A DNA stretch of 64,000 nucleotides from Silene conica (Eukaryota > Streptophyta > Magnoliopsida > Caryophyllales > Caryophyllaceae): NCBI GenBank assembly GCA_029255685.2, contig CM055315.2, positions 30,261,501-30,325,500 on the forward strand. The letters are read 5' to 3'. The notes below the pieces were generated by a model that saw only the letters and a list, made by a program, of their open reading frames with translations, was not told the origin of the DNA and searched no databases. The translations under genes were made by a program, and so were the position numbers. Position 1 is the first letter of the stretch. Each line of letters begins with the position of its first letter. Of the stretch, positions 35,580 through 45,242 are shown in pieces.

Positions 35580-36933
35580 ACTCTCATATCAACATGCAAT
35601 ACTATGCAAAGGCTTTCAACTAACTTCGGAAACTATTTGAAATGAGAGTCGGTCTCCCTTCCGGTTGCCCGGCCGGGAGGTCTTTCACTCCAAATCATTT
35701 ACGAAACCAGACTAAGAGTCGCACAATGCCTTGGACGAACAATACTAAGATAAACAGTACTCTATAACAACCAATCATTCAGCAACATCTGACACTGTAC
35801 CTCAACTCAGGCAAGCACATGCAATCAGCAGTATCTAGAACTAACCCCAACTAAGGCAAGAACTAAACACAATCAGCAGTGTCCAAGTCACACCCCAACT
35901 CAGGTAAACTTGGTACACAAATCAGCAAGCATACACCTGTGAACCCCTGCTCAGGCACGGATGGATACCAATCAGCTAATAATGGTTCATTGACCCTGCT
36001 CAGTCGTGACCATTACCCTTCGTAGTGAATCAGAATCCCAACTCAGACCCAATTCACTACGGTCATACAAACTCACGGAAGGACAGAGGTCCCTGCTCAG
36101 ACATCTCCTACCGCATCAACCATACACATGACGGTCCAGCGGTCCCTGCTCAGACATGTCCGCCACGCCACAAACACTCACATGTCAAACTATTGGATCC
36201 CAACTCGGATCATACCTTGACATGCATCAAACATCAGTACATATCGTACTCTACCGGTCCCAATTCAGTCATATTCCGATATGTACTACAAACAAGTCCT
36301 TAGTCCTAACTTTACTGACCTCTAAACAACAATTAATTGACCCCAGGAACTAAGTTAAGGGAGAGCCGGTTTCCCTTTCGGTTGCCCGACTGGGGGGTCT
36401 CTATCCTCACTCCATTCCTGAACCCAATATAGTGCCGCCCGAACCTCGGGAACCTCAAACACACATACAAGTATAAGAGAAAGGCCAATTTCGATTAAGT
36501 TATATTCTAAACAACTGGTATATATTAAAATATCTTAGTCTGATAAGAATTATAAACGGACACTTAAGAATTAATAAACTTTGGACAAGTAACTAATCAC
36601 TATACAAATTCTTACCTAGCTCAAATATATGTTACTAAGTATTTGGTTACGTTCTAATTAACCGGTTCAACCGATAAAGGAAATAAACACGATTTAATTT
36701 AAATTAAACTTCATATTATTTTACTTATATTTTATACGAGAAACTCGATTAAATAATTAAATTATTTCGACATGCTTCTAATAGACCGTAACCCATTACT
36801 AATTCGTAACGATTTCTAACGTGTTATATTTAAACGTAAACAAGCTAGCAAGCACGTACGTAAACTAGTTAATTCAAGCAGGCTAGCAAGCACGTATGTA
36901 AAATAATAATAAAATAATAATAAAATAATAATA
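35493..36933 (-). repeat. Second piece of the split gypsy LTR, with AT microsatellite
   Basis: The piece begins with the AACAT duplication and an uninterrupted AT-dinucleotide run of about 80 bp (35498-35577). It continues with degenerate repeats containing CCTGCTCAG or CCAACTCAG every 40-60 bp (35800-36260) and two copies of a block with GGTTGCCCG (35650-35700 and 36365-36410). There is no coding sequence. Confidence 0.65.
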
Positions 36934-37246
36934 CTCCCTCATATTCCATATTTTCTTCCCTTTTGTATTTGGCACAAATATTAAGGTGGAGAATAAAATA
37001 AGTGTAAAAAATTGGGTGGGGTTTGGTGATAGGAGAGAGGGATGAATAATTAGGAATTAAATAAGAAATTGTGGGGCCAGAAACATTAAAAAGGAATAAA
37101 ATAGGAGTAAAAAGGTTGAGTGGGGTTTGATAATAGGAGAGAGAAATGAATAAAATAAGAATAAAAGTTTCCAAAATAGGAAAGGGGAAGAAAACCTGAA
37201 TAATCCGTTATAGGAAATAGGGAAGAAAATATGGAATAGGAGGGAG
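36934..37246. mobile_element. Stowaway MITE
   Basis: The inverted ends CTCCCTCATATTCCATATTT and their near-perfect complement at 37220-37246 are flanked by TA on both sides (36932-36933 and 37247-37248). This is the Tc1/mariner-type Stowaway signature. The body is AT-rich, 313 bp and non-coding. Confidence 0.92.
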
Positions 37247-37403
37247 TAATAAATAATAGAATGTCGGCAGTACGTTGTAGAATAGTAATATAGGAGTAGC
37301 TTAGAGGAATGTACATCACATCGCTTATTTGAACAAGTAACAACAGTAATTGCACTATAATTCAATCAACAAGGCAACCAAGTTTTATGATAGTAACAAC
37401 CCC
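37247..37403 (-). repeat. Third piece of the split gypsy LTR
   Basis: This short non-coding LTR piece lies between a Stowaway and the giant Mutator-like element. Its last nine bases, AACAACCCC, resemble AACAACCTA at 55895-55903 and are the candidate target duplication. Confidence 0.6.
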
Positions 37404-37480
37404 ATAGACGGAAGAGGCTGGAGTTACACCTGGTGTAGGGAGGGTTTGCTACACTTTCAATGAGAGAGTGACACGTGGCT
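37404..37480 (+). repeat. Left terminal inverted repeat of the MULE
   Basis: This end aligns with the reverse complement of 55815-55894. It contains the small palindrome TACACCTGGTGTA. The outermost bases differ slightly (ATAGACGG against TATGGGCG), so the precise tip is uncertain by one or two bases. Confidence 0.85.
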
Positions 37481-37994
37481 ATCAGAAGGAATCTTTCTTG
37501 TCCACTATCTCACCTAATTATGACACTTAATAAATGCTTTTATACTTTATTAACATATTATAATTCCTAATTATGTCATTAAATAGTATTCCTTTTTGTA
37601 TTCTTTTTGTTTTTAGGTTTTCATATACTTCGTATTTATACCGTATATCTCTGTTATGTATTTATGTTGTATTTATACGGTGTATTTATACCGTATAATT
37701 ATACGTATATTTTGTATACAAGCCATTTTTTTATACAATCGGTTTTATATTTGTGTTATTTTTTTGGAAAAAAAAATTGTTCGTATTTTATTTTTTTAAT
37801 AAAAACAAGTTACGATTATTTGTCTTATATATTCGAAAATATAAATATTTTTTAAAAATATTATTTTAAATAAAAAAAAAATAGTACTGCACGTGTTAAG
37901 GGTAGTAAATATTTAGAATAAAAATTTGTACTTAATTTATTTATTAATTTATTTATTTTAGTATGTTGATAATTACTTTCGTAAAGGAAAGAAT
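37481..37994. other. AT-rich subterminal region of the MULE
   Basis: 37630-37700 contains several GTATTTATACGGT-type words, also found inverted at 55555-55635 near the other end. Such paired subterminal motifs may be transposase contact sites. No gene is seen. Confidence 0.6.
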
Positions 37995-38485
37995 ATTTAA
38001 AAAAAAAATAGCCATTAGGAGGATTCGAACCTGTGACATGCAGTTTCATTATCGAAGAGTTAACCACCAGACTAATGACAAATGACTGAACATTGTGCAG
38101 GATTAAACATACTTAATACAGAGTACTATATATCTGTTATTTAAATAATAGTTAGTGAATATGAGGAAAAACAAAAACGCCAATAGCAAGATTCGAACCC
38201 GTGACATGGAGTGTCGTTATCAAAGAGGTTACCACCAGACTAGTGACAAATAAATGAATATTGTGTATGATTGAAAGTACTTATTGCTAAATATTTGTTA
38301 TTTAAATACAAGTAATAGTTAATTTGAGGAAAAGCAAAATGGCCATTAGCAGGATTCGAACCCGTGACATGCAGTTTTATTGTCGAAAAGCTTACCACCA
38401 GACTAGTGCCAAATAACTGAACATTGTGTTGGATTAAACATACTTATTACTTTATATCTGTTATTTAAATAATAGTTAATTTGAG
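37995..38485 (-). repeat. Three tandem units with tRNA-like B boxes
   Basis: Units of about 165 bp are repeated head to tail. Each has on the minus strand GTCACGGGTTCGAATCCTGC or a close variant (B-box-like) and, upstream of it, TAGTCTGGTGGTTAA-like text similar to an A box. The tRNA cloverleaf is not complete. They resemble tRNA-derived SINE heads or tRNA pseudogenes. A fourth relative lies at 55165-55230 near the other end of the element. Confidence 0.65.
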
Positions 38486-38670
38486 AGGGTTAGTTGCCCT
38501 ACGAATTATTTGTAATTTTTTGGAGGGAAAATATCATTGGTAGTTGTGTTTTTTGGAGGGAAAAATAATAGTGAATAGTGATTGTGAGAGGGGTAGTTAC
38601 CCTACCATTTTTTGTATTTTTTTGGAGGGAAAATCTCTTAGGTAGTTGTGATTTTTGGAGGGAAAAGATG
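38486..38670 (+). repeat. Duplicated promoter-proximal sequence of the 156-codon gene
   Basis: Two copies of a roughly 100-bp unit are present (38487-38585 and 38586-38668). Each has TTAGTTGCCCTAC or TAGTTACCCTACC and twice the word TTTTTTGGAGGGAAAA. The array ends directly before the TATA box. Confidence 0.65.
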
Positions 38671-38671
38671 T

Positions 38672-38681
38672 TCTATAAATA
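38672..38681 (+). promoter_or_regulatory. TATA box of the 156-codon gene
   Basis: CTATAAATAG is a strong plant TATA match. It lies about 165 bp before the ATG at 38849, leaving a leader of roughly 135 nt. Confidence 0.55.
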
Positions 38682-38848
38682 GTTGGTGTTCCCTCCATAT
38701 TTCTTCATACATTCTTCTTAATCCATTTTTAATAAGTACTTCTAAGATTTAGCTAAAACTCAACAACTAGTAAAGTAATTTAATCAACTTCAGAATGTCG
38801 TAAGAAAAGAAATCGCATGTTAGGGACATTGTATGCACACGTTTATTT

Positions 38849-39319
38849 ATGAGGGAGTTGATTAAAGAAGTCGGTCCTAAAAGTGTCCAAACCGCCATTG
38901 AGCGTGCTTCTCCCGGTTACTATGGTAATCCCTTCCTCGTTGACTTGTACGATGAAGAGTTTAACATGTTAAATTGGGGGAGGTTTGAGCTCGATAAGAT
39001 GTATTGGAAGAATGTTGGGGAAGGGGTGGAGATGATGGCTTGCCCTAAGGTGGACATGTCCATCGTAAGGGTGGAGGAGATGGTGGACGAGGAGGAGGCG
39101 GTGGACGAGGACGAGGTAGTGGAGGTGATACCGCCTCCCTTGGTGACACCAAAGAGGCGTAGGGTTTCCCCCGAGGGGAAAGGGAAGTCCCTGTGCCTAT
39201 CAACTCCCGACTTAGCCCCTCCGAAGAAGTCTCAAAGACTAATTGGGAGAACTATTCGTTCAAGGAATAGTTCTAAGAAACTTAAGTTCGATGGTTGCGT
39301 CGGATGTAGTCGCATTTAA
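38849..39319 (+). CDS. 156-residue orphan protein of the giant MULE
   Basis: The frame begins MRELIKEVGPKSVQTAIERA at the first ATG after the TATA-like box that gives a long frame. It has an N-terminal mixed region with YYGNPFLVDLYDEEFNMLNW (about 25-45). A strongly acidic segment follows (VDEEEAVDEDEVVEVIPPP, about 73-91). The C-terminal half is basic, with PKRRRVSPEGKGKS (about 94-107) and SRNSSKKLKF, which look like a bipartite nuclear localisation signal. It ends in GCVGCSRI. There is no transmembrane segment or signal peptide. It could be an element-encoded nuclear accessory protein or a captured host fragment. I do not recognise the family. Confidence 0.6.
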   Translation: MRELIKEVGPKSVQTAIERASPGYYGNPFLVDLYDEEFNMLNWGRFELDKMYWKNVGEGVEMMACPKVDMSIVRVEEMVDEEEAVDEDEVVEVIPPPLVTPKRRRVSPEGKGKSLCLSTPDLAPPKKSQRLIGRTIRSRNSSKKLKFDGCVGCSRI

Positions 39320-39699
39320 GCTTCCGTTTTTTTCTCATCAACTTCGGCTTAGTTATATTTTTATGTTTTAGCTTTATTGATGTAGTTAGTTTATATTTAT
39401 TTGTATTTTACTGTTTTTAGTTTATGTAAATTATGTTGATTATATAATGAAAAAAGTGTTTTCCCTTCAATTATGGAGTATAATTTAACTTGGTGCTATT
39501 TTAGTTATTCTTGACTTTTATTTAACAAGATGTTTTTAAAAAGTTAGAGTTGTTAATTGATCACTATATTGATGGCAATTTTATTTTTGAATGCAGTTTA
39601 AATGAAATTGTTCATAGTTAATCATAATTTTAAAAAAAGAATAGGTGAAACCCTAAAATGAACCTCTCTTTATCCACTATAAAAAATAGGTATCTTTTA
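39320..39699. other. AT-rich spacer
   Basis: No gene, repeat or terminus is recognised. The sequence lies between the 156-codon gene and the left palindrome arm. Confidence 0.6.
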
Positions 39700-39893
39700 A
39701 GTTACTATTACACGAATTATCGATTTTTTAGTGTTCTAAAAAAATAGGTATCTTTTAATTATCGATAAATTGTAGTATTACGAACGTAAGCAAATAATCG
39801 ATATGTCAATTAACTGCAATTAGTGAAGTGTGTTGCAATGACATGGTGACACGTGTACATGTTGCATGCAATTTGCAAGGTAGAACTCACTAA

Positions 39894-39900
39894 TATAAAC
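39894..39900 (+). promoter_or_regulatory. TATA box of small gene A
   Basis: TATAAAC lies 105 bp before the ATG. It is kept in the same place in the partner gene (49401-49407 on the minus strand). A G-box-like ACACGTGT occurs at 39849-39856 but is altered to CACATG in the partner. Confidence 0.6.
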
Positions 39901-40004
39901 CTTCACTTCCCTTAATTTTACCCATACTCTCAACTTATCTAAACCCTCCTCTTTCCAAAAGCTCCGAAACCCTCCTCTTTCCAAAACCTACTAAACCCTA
40001 ACAA

Positions 40005-40277
40005 ATGGATGCCATAAGAAACGACACCCTCAACCTCATCAAAGCCTACGAGGCTGCCATAACCCTAGTCCGTGAGCAACAACTCACGGTGATGAAGGAG
40101 GTGGTTGCGATAATAGAGTTTCACAACCTTGGGTGTGTTTTAGGGATCGCGGGGGCGTACGAAGCCCTTCAACCCAGTATTGATCTGTTGTTGGCGGCAT
40201 TTGCAAATGGTGCTGCGAGTATTGTCGAATATAACAGATGTATTTCTGAGTTGAAGGACCATCTTAATAGGATGTAG
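40005..40277 (+). CDS. Small helical protein A (90 residues, MULE family)
   Basis: The protein has 90 residues and no signal peptide, zinc ligand pattern or membrane span. Predicted by eye, it is almost fully helical: a long amphipathic segment with IKAYEAAITLVREQQLTV (about 12-29), then IIEFHNLGC (36-44), EALQPSIDLLLAAFA (53-67) and a C-terminal ELKDHLNRM. The same landmarks appear in four other genes of this element. It differs from its palindrome partner at 49019 at about ten positions, mostly conservative. The leader has a TATA box and AAACCCTAA just before the ATG. The exact length conservation across copies argues that the frame is a real gene. I do not recognise the family. Confidence 0.75.
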   Translation: MDAIRNDTLNLIKAYEAAITLVREQQLTVMKEVVAIIEFHNLGCVLGIAGAYEALQPSIDLLLAAFANGAASIVEYNRCISELKDHLNRM

Positions 40278-41061
40278 GTTTTTTTATTTCTTTTTTAATT
40301 TTCTTTTTTTTAGTTTTTTTTAATTAGTATTTATGTATATATATGTTTATATTATTAATGGTAAGGCTATATTTTGTTATTTTCTTTATTTATTATTTGC
40401 ATATTGGTATTCCTATGTTTTTTCGGCTACTAGTTTAATTTAATTATTTGCATGGCAAATAAAATGACGTATAAATAAAATAAAACCGTTAGAATAGTAA
40501 AACGAAAATTAAAATGACTATTTTAACATAGTCAAATGATAAACAGTAATTTAAATTATAAACATTAGGTTGAAAAATATTTACAAAATAGAACGAGTCA
40601 AAAATACGTAAATCCGCGAATTATATGAGTATATTGTTGCTTTTTTATATTAAATTAAAGTACGTAGCAATAAGTTAACTAAGTATTGTGAAGTTGTTTT
40701 AAAAAAAGTCGTGTATCTTTTAATTCCCGATGAATTGTATTAAGAACGTAACGAAAGAAACATACAATTAATCGATGATTTGTATTAAGATCGTAAAAAT
40801 ATTATCGTTTCATGTAATTAGAATTATTGAAGAGTATCGCACAAGCCACCCTAAGAGGTCACATCAGCCGTAATTGGTAATATTTAATTAAGTCTATAAT
40901 TAGGTAAAATGGCGTTTAATTATGTAAGAGACGATTTTTTTAATTAATTAAAACGACCGTAGTATAAGAGACGTTTTTTGTACAAGAGACGATTAGTTAA
41001 TTAGGTAAGTGTATTTTTCTAACAACAGACGGTTTTTTTAATTAGTTAAAACGACCATATT
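40278..41061. other. Spacer with repeated GAGACG/AAACGACC motifs
   Basis: From about 40905 to 41061 and again at 41620-41660, words such as AGAGACGATTTTTTTAATTA and TTAAAACGACCATATT alternate in degenerate tandem fashion. Their complement occurs at 47780-47990 in the other arm. 40278-40900 is AT-rich without a recognised feature. Confidence 0.6.
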
Positions 41062-41599
41062 CAGTGGCGGACGCAGGAATTTTGTTTTAGGGGGGCACAA
41101 TTTTTTTTTATGACGTGTTATCTAAGCACATCTAAGACAATATTTTTATATTTTAGAGTTTTTTTTTCTAAATTAGTCATGATATTAATAAAAGAATGAA
41201 AACATATTGGTTATAGAGTATAGACATATCTTTTTTCAACTTTTTTTTCTAAAATTATTTAAATTATGAGTATATGTAAAAAAATATCTAATTCGTAGAA
41301 TATAATACATTCTAGTACTACAATAAACAGTAAATGAAAGTGGTTCAATGGCTTAGAATTTGGTAAGTTACCCGAAGGTCATGGGTTCAAATCTCTTTTC
41401 AAGCAATTTTTAAATAAAAATAAAATCAAATACATTATGTTACTAGGATTCGAACCGTGCACCTCATGACTAAAACAAAACACTCCTACCAACTATGCCA
41501 TCATAATTTACTGACTATTATAGATACTTATAAAAATTGATTCCGGAAATTTCATGGGGGGCACCTGCCCCACCGGGCCACCCCTTGGATCCGCCCATG
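41062..41599. mobile_element. hAT-type element in the left palindrome arm
   Basis: The ends CAGTGGCGGACGCAGG and CCTTGGATCCGCCCATG form an imperfect inverted pair of a type common in plant hAT elements. ACCATATT is duplicated at 41054-41061 and 41600-41607. The matching place in the right arm (near 47835) has a single ACCATATT on the complementary strand, so it is the empty site. Inside are two tRNA-like stretches, one with GGGTTCAAATCTC (about 41330-41400) and one with AGGATTCGAACC (about 41447-41510). There is no coding sequence. Confidence 0.9.
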
Positions 41600-41607
41600 A
41601 CCATATT

Positions 41608-42555
41608 AAGTGTAAAATTAGTTAAAACGCCCATATTATAAGAGACGATTTTTTTAATAAATGATAGTTATGTAATACTCCGTACAAACTTGTAATGGAC
41701 GACTATTTTTATCTTTTTTTTTCATCGATTAATCGTATAGTGTAATTAACGACGAGTTGTATTATGACCGTAATCAAATAATCGTATCGTATAATTAGTG
41801 AAGAGTATTGCACAAGCCACCCAAAATGGTCACAATCAAATTAATGTTGAGAATCTTACCAAATCTTATGCTTTTCTATCATAAATGGTCATAATCATTA
41901 CTAAAAATTTTATTTTATGCAATTTATTTTCAGAATTTTGCAATAATTATTATTTAAAATTTATTTTATGCAATTATTATAATTTTTACGTTTTTTTTAA
42001 TAGTTTTGCAAAAAATACACTGCAATCAACATTTAATTTTTTTGGGAATTTTAAGTTTTTTGCAATAAATACAAAGTTTCGCAATAAATACGTAACTAAT
42101 TCTTACATACCAATTTTTTACGTATTTTTTAAAAAGTTTCGCTATAAATACACGGCATTTAATGATTTAGGCGTTATTCATTTCAGATTTAAATGCTTTT
42201 CTTGTTTACGTAACTCATTCTTACGAAGCGCATTTTTTCGTATTTTTAAAAAAAAATTGCTATAAATGCGTTGCATTGAAAATTTAAGAAATTAGTGATT
42301 TTTAAGGTGTTAGCAATAAATACAGTGCATTCAATGATTTAGGCGTTATTCATTTCAGATTTAAATTCCTTTTCTTGTTTACGTAACTCATTCTTACGAA
42401 ACGCATTTTTAAAAATTTTTAAAATTTTTTTGCAATAAATACGTTCCATTGAAAATTTAAGAAATTGGTGATTTTCAATGTTTTTACTATTTTAGATTAT
42501 TGTTTATAAATTACCCGTCATTAGGTGTTATGTTCTCATAATTTCAAATAGTTTC
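41608..42555. other. Spacer with repeated ATTTATTGC blocks
   Basis: 41885-42450 consists of degenerate tandem blocks of about 110-120 bp, each with GCAATAAATAC and, in most, TTCATTTCAGATTTAAAT followed by TTACGTAACTCATTCTTACG. The right arm carries the complement. A 126-codon frame through these repeats is not credible as a gene. Confidence 0.65.
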
Positions 42556-42562
42556 TATAAAA
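42556..42562 (+). promoter_or_regulatory. TATA box of small gene B
   Basis: TATAAAA lies 64 bp before the ATG at 42626. This is compatible with a short leader of about 35-40 nt. Confidence 0.5.
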
Positions 42563-42625
42563 TCTGAAGCTCTCAAGTTATCTCCAAAAAACAAACTTCT
42601 TATTCACAAAACCGTAAACCTTAAT

Positions 42626-42898
42626 ATGGATGCAATAAAAAAAGACACAGCAAATTTGATCAAAGGGTACGAGGCTGCAATAAGTGTCGCCCGTGAACAA
42701 CAAGTCACGTTGTTGAAGGAGGTCCTTTACATACTCGAATTTAGAAATCGTTCATGTTCGCAAGGGATTGAGGGTGCCCATGAAGCGCTCCAGTCCACCG
42801 TCGATTTACTGTTCGTAGCATACCAAAGTTGTGCTACGAGTATCACCGAGTACAACAAGAGTATTATGCAATTGAAGGATCGTCTTAGTAAGATGTAG
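42626..42898 (+). CDS. Small helical protein B (90 residues, MULE family)
   Basis: This gene has the same length as A and the same landmarks: GYEAAISVAREQQVTLLKEV (about 14-33), ILEFRNRSC (36-44), GIEGAHEALQSTVDLLFVAY (47-66) and LKDRLSKM at the end. It differs at roughly half of the positions from A while keeping length and hydrophobic pattern, as expected for a gene that has been under selection. It lies in the left palindrome arm, but the corresponding stretch in the right arm (near 46440) has no such gene. Function unknown. Confidence 0.75.
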   Translation: MDAIKKDTANLIKGYEAAISVAREQQVTLLKEVLYILEFRNRSCSQGIEGAHEALQSTVDLLFVAYQSCATSITEYNKSIMQLKDRLSKM

Positions 42899-44138
42899 AT
42901 TTTCATTTAAATTATTGGTTTTTTGTAAAAACGTCCGTTTATTAATATTATTGTTTTTTTCACGTTTCGTTCTATTGTACGTATTTTGAAGTTTTCATTT
43001 AATACTTCACGCTAATTTAAAATTCGACGCCTTTTAAATTAGTAAACCGACTAATTTTTTAATGACTACGCAAATTGCGATTTCACCATATCTTATTAAA
43101 ATCTAAAATAATAAAGTCAAATAAAAGCAACTTTTCGATTTCTGCATTTCTTGCATTTTCAATGCATAATCATTACCTTTTTGTGTCTCAATGCAAGTTT
43201 CCTTTTTGGTTCAGTCAGCCATAATTACGTTTATAAGAAGTATTATTTTTATAATTACAATTAAATTACTTTTAATTGCTAAAAATGACGTCAACAAATT
43301 TTATTAATAAAAAAAAATGACGTCAACAAATTTTATTAATTACAAATATAATATTCATTTTATAATTACCCAGAAATTACCAGTAATTTATACAAAATGA
43401 ATAATATTTTTAAAATAAAACAAACTTTAACCAAAACGACTACAGAAATTCAGTAGCAGACGAAAGGGTATTGAATTTATTTAAATATTAAATTACAACT
43501 TCTAAAATTAATTACATTCTTATTTTTAAAACAAAACAAACTTTAACCAAAAGGGTATTGAATTTACTTAAAAATTAAATTAAAAACAAATTCGATTGAT
43601 TTTAATAAAACATGAAAAACTATTTTGTTCATATGTAGTTATAATTCGTGTTATCGATTTATTTACTTTGTACAAATTGTCAAGATGGTTAAAGATAAAA
43701 AGTAGTAAATTTAATAAAGAACTAACACCTCGAATTCCATAAGTCTTATTATATTTTCGGTTTCTCAATGCAAATTAATGATGGTATCTTTTAATCTTCT
43801 ACGAATTAGTAGTTTTAAATATTATAATTACGTTTGATTTAAATTTACGATAGGATCGGATCGTGCAACCGTTCTTATTAAGTAAAATAGTCTCTTTTTT
43901 TAATTGAAACCCTAAGTTTGAAATGAAATCGTAGCCGTTCATTTAAATTGCAATAGTCTATTTTTTAATTGTTAGTCAAGTACAAAAGTCCATCCAAGTC
44001 TAATCCTTTCACTTCCAAAAGACCAAAACGTCACTTTTTTTCCTGACTTTGTCCTTCTCTCTAAAAAATACTCTGACTTCTCTCTAGAAACCGCCACCCT
44101 CTCCTTTCTTTCCCTCAAAACCCTAAAACCCTAAAAAA
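42899..44138. other. AT-rich spacer between small genes B and C
   Basis: 43010-43400 has a clear inverted partner at 45960-46430. 43430-43560 instead pairs with 44767-44880, inside the palindrome centre, so blocks have been shuffled or copied. Just before gene C the leader has AAAACCCTAAAACCCTAA. No TATA box is clear for gene C. Confidence 0.6.
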
Positions 44139-44489
44139 ATGGAAGCTCTTAAATCAGACATGGCTAAATTGATCCAGACCTACGAGGATGCAATCCGCAA
44201 GATTCTTGCGGAGCAGCTGTCCCTCTTGAGGGAGGTGGTTTCGGTGATGGAATTCCGAAACCTGGGTTGTGCTCTAGGGTTTCCGGGTGTTGTAGAAGCA
44301 CTCCAACCTAGCATCTATCTGCTGTTGCTGGCTTACGAATATTCCGAAATTCATTTAGAAGAGTATCTTGCAGAAGCACTCCAACCTACCATCTTTCTGT
44401 TGATGCTGGCGTACGAATATTGCAGTGTGAATTTAGAAGATTACCTTGCAGAAGTTAGTAGTTTGAAGGATCGTGTTAGTAGCTTGTAG
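44139..44489 (+). CDS. Small helical protein C with internal duplication (116 residues)
   Basis: The first 50 residues match the family (LIQTYEDAIRKILAEQLSLL, then VMEFRNLGCALGF). Residues 52-77 and 78-103 are two tandem copies of a 26-residue unit (EALQPSIYLLLLAYEY and EALQPTIFLLMLAYEY with their tails), after which the usual SSLKDRVSSL ending follows. The duplication is a 78-bp tandem (44292-44369 and 44370-44447) and keeps the frame. The two copies have since diverged mostly at conservative positions. The gene sits in the palindrome centre and is single-copy. The extra unit would add one helical hairpin. Function unknown. Confidence 0.75.
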   Translation: MEALKSDMAKLIQTYEDAIRKILAEQLSLLREVVSVMEFRNLGCALGFPGVVEALQPSIYLLLLAYEYSEIHLEEYLAEALQPTIFLLMLAYEYCSVNLEDYLAEVSSLKDRVSSL

Positions 44490-45242
44490 GTTTATTTATT
44501 TTTTCGGTTTTAGTATTTAGTTTTTAGTATGTAAATTTAATACTTCGTATTTAGTTTTAATATCAATGGATATTTTGGTGGATTTTGTTTGGGTTTTTTT
44601 GCATGTTTTGATTTGTTGGTAATTTTTAGTGTTTTACTTCAATGATTTACATTAACATGTTGTACTAAATTATTAAAAGTAGAATAATTAAAAATAACAA
44701 CTCATTAAAATAGTTTTGCATGTTTTATTGAAATCAATTGAAATCTGTTTTTAATTTAATTTGTAAGTAAATTCGAAAACCTATTGGTTAAAGTTTCTTT
44801 GATTTTATAAATAAAAAGGTAATTAATTTTAGAAGTTGTAATTTAATTTCTAAATAAATTCAATACCATTTCGTTTGCTAGTGAATTTGCATAGTCGTTT
44901 TTTTTTAGTTGTAATTTTAAAAAACTGAAGTCGTTTTATTAATTCCAATTTAATTTTAACTTTGTAAATTTCAAACTTTTTTCATTTAAAAAGATTGACC
45001 AGAATATTAAAAGTATGAACGTCAAAATGAAATTGGTGTAATTAATTTTAACTTTGTACAATTCAAATTCGTAAAATTAATTTTAACTTTGTACAATTCA
45101 AATTTGTATAGTCGGTGCACTTAACTAATTCGTAGAAGATTAACAGATACCTTCATTAAATTGCATTGAGAAACCGAAAATCTAATATACCTATGAAATT
45201 GGAGGAGTTAGTTCTTTATTAAATTTACTACTTTATCTTTAA
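44490..45242. other. AT-rich spacer at palindrome centre
   Basis: 44767-44880 is an inverted copy of 43465-43555, and 45123-45240 is an inverted copy of 43690-43815. No gene is seen. Confidence 0.6.

Larger units (their letters stand above)
39700..43815 (+). repeat. Left arm of the large palindrome in the MULE
   Basis: The arm is inverted relative to about 45120-49590 and can be followed block by block. Anchors are gene A with the gene at 49019, GAGACG-motif blocks at 40900-41050 with 47800-48000, ATTTATTGCAA blocks at 41900-42450 with 46480-47580, and CAGTCAGCCATAATTACG at 43215 with its complement at 46205. It contains two things the other arm lacks: a hAT insertion and the gene at 42626. 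Arm limits are approximate. Confidence 0.85.

Noticed and set aside
38010..38411. Possible functional tRNA genes
   Set aside because: The B-box-like sequences are good, but a complete cloverleaf with paired acceptor stem cannot be drawn. The units are part of tandem repeats.
41885..42265. 126-codon frame upstream of small gene B
   Set aside because: It runs through degenerate AT-rich tandem blocks, has Phe/Asn/Lys-biased composition, and is not kept in the right palindrome arm.
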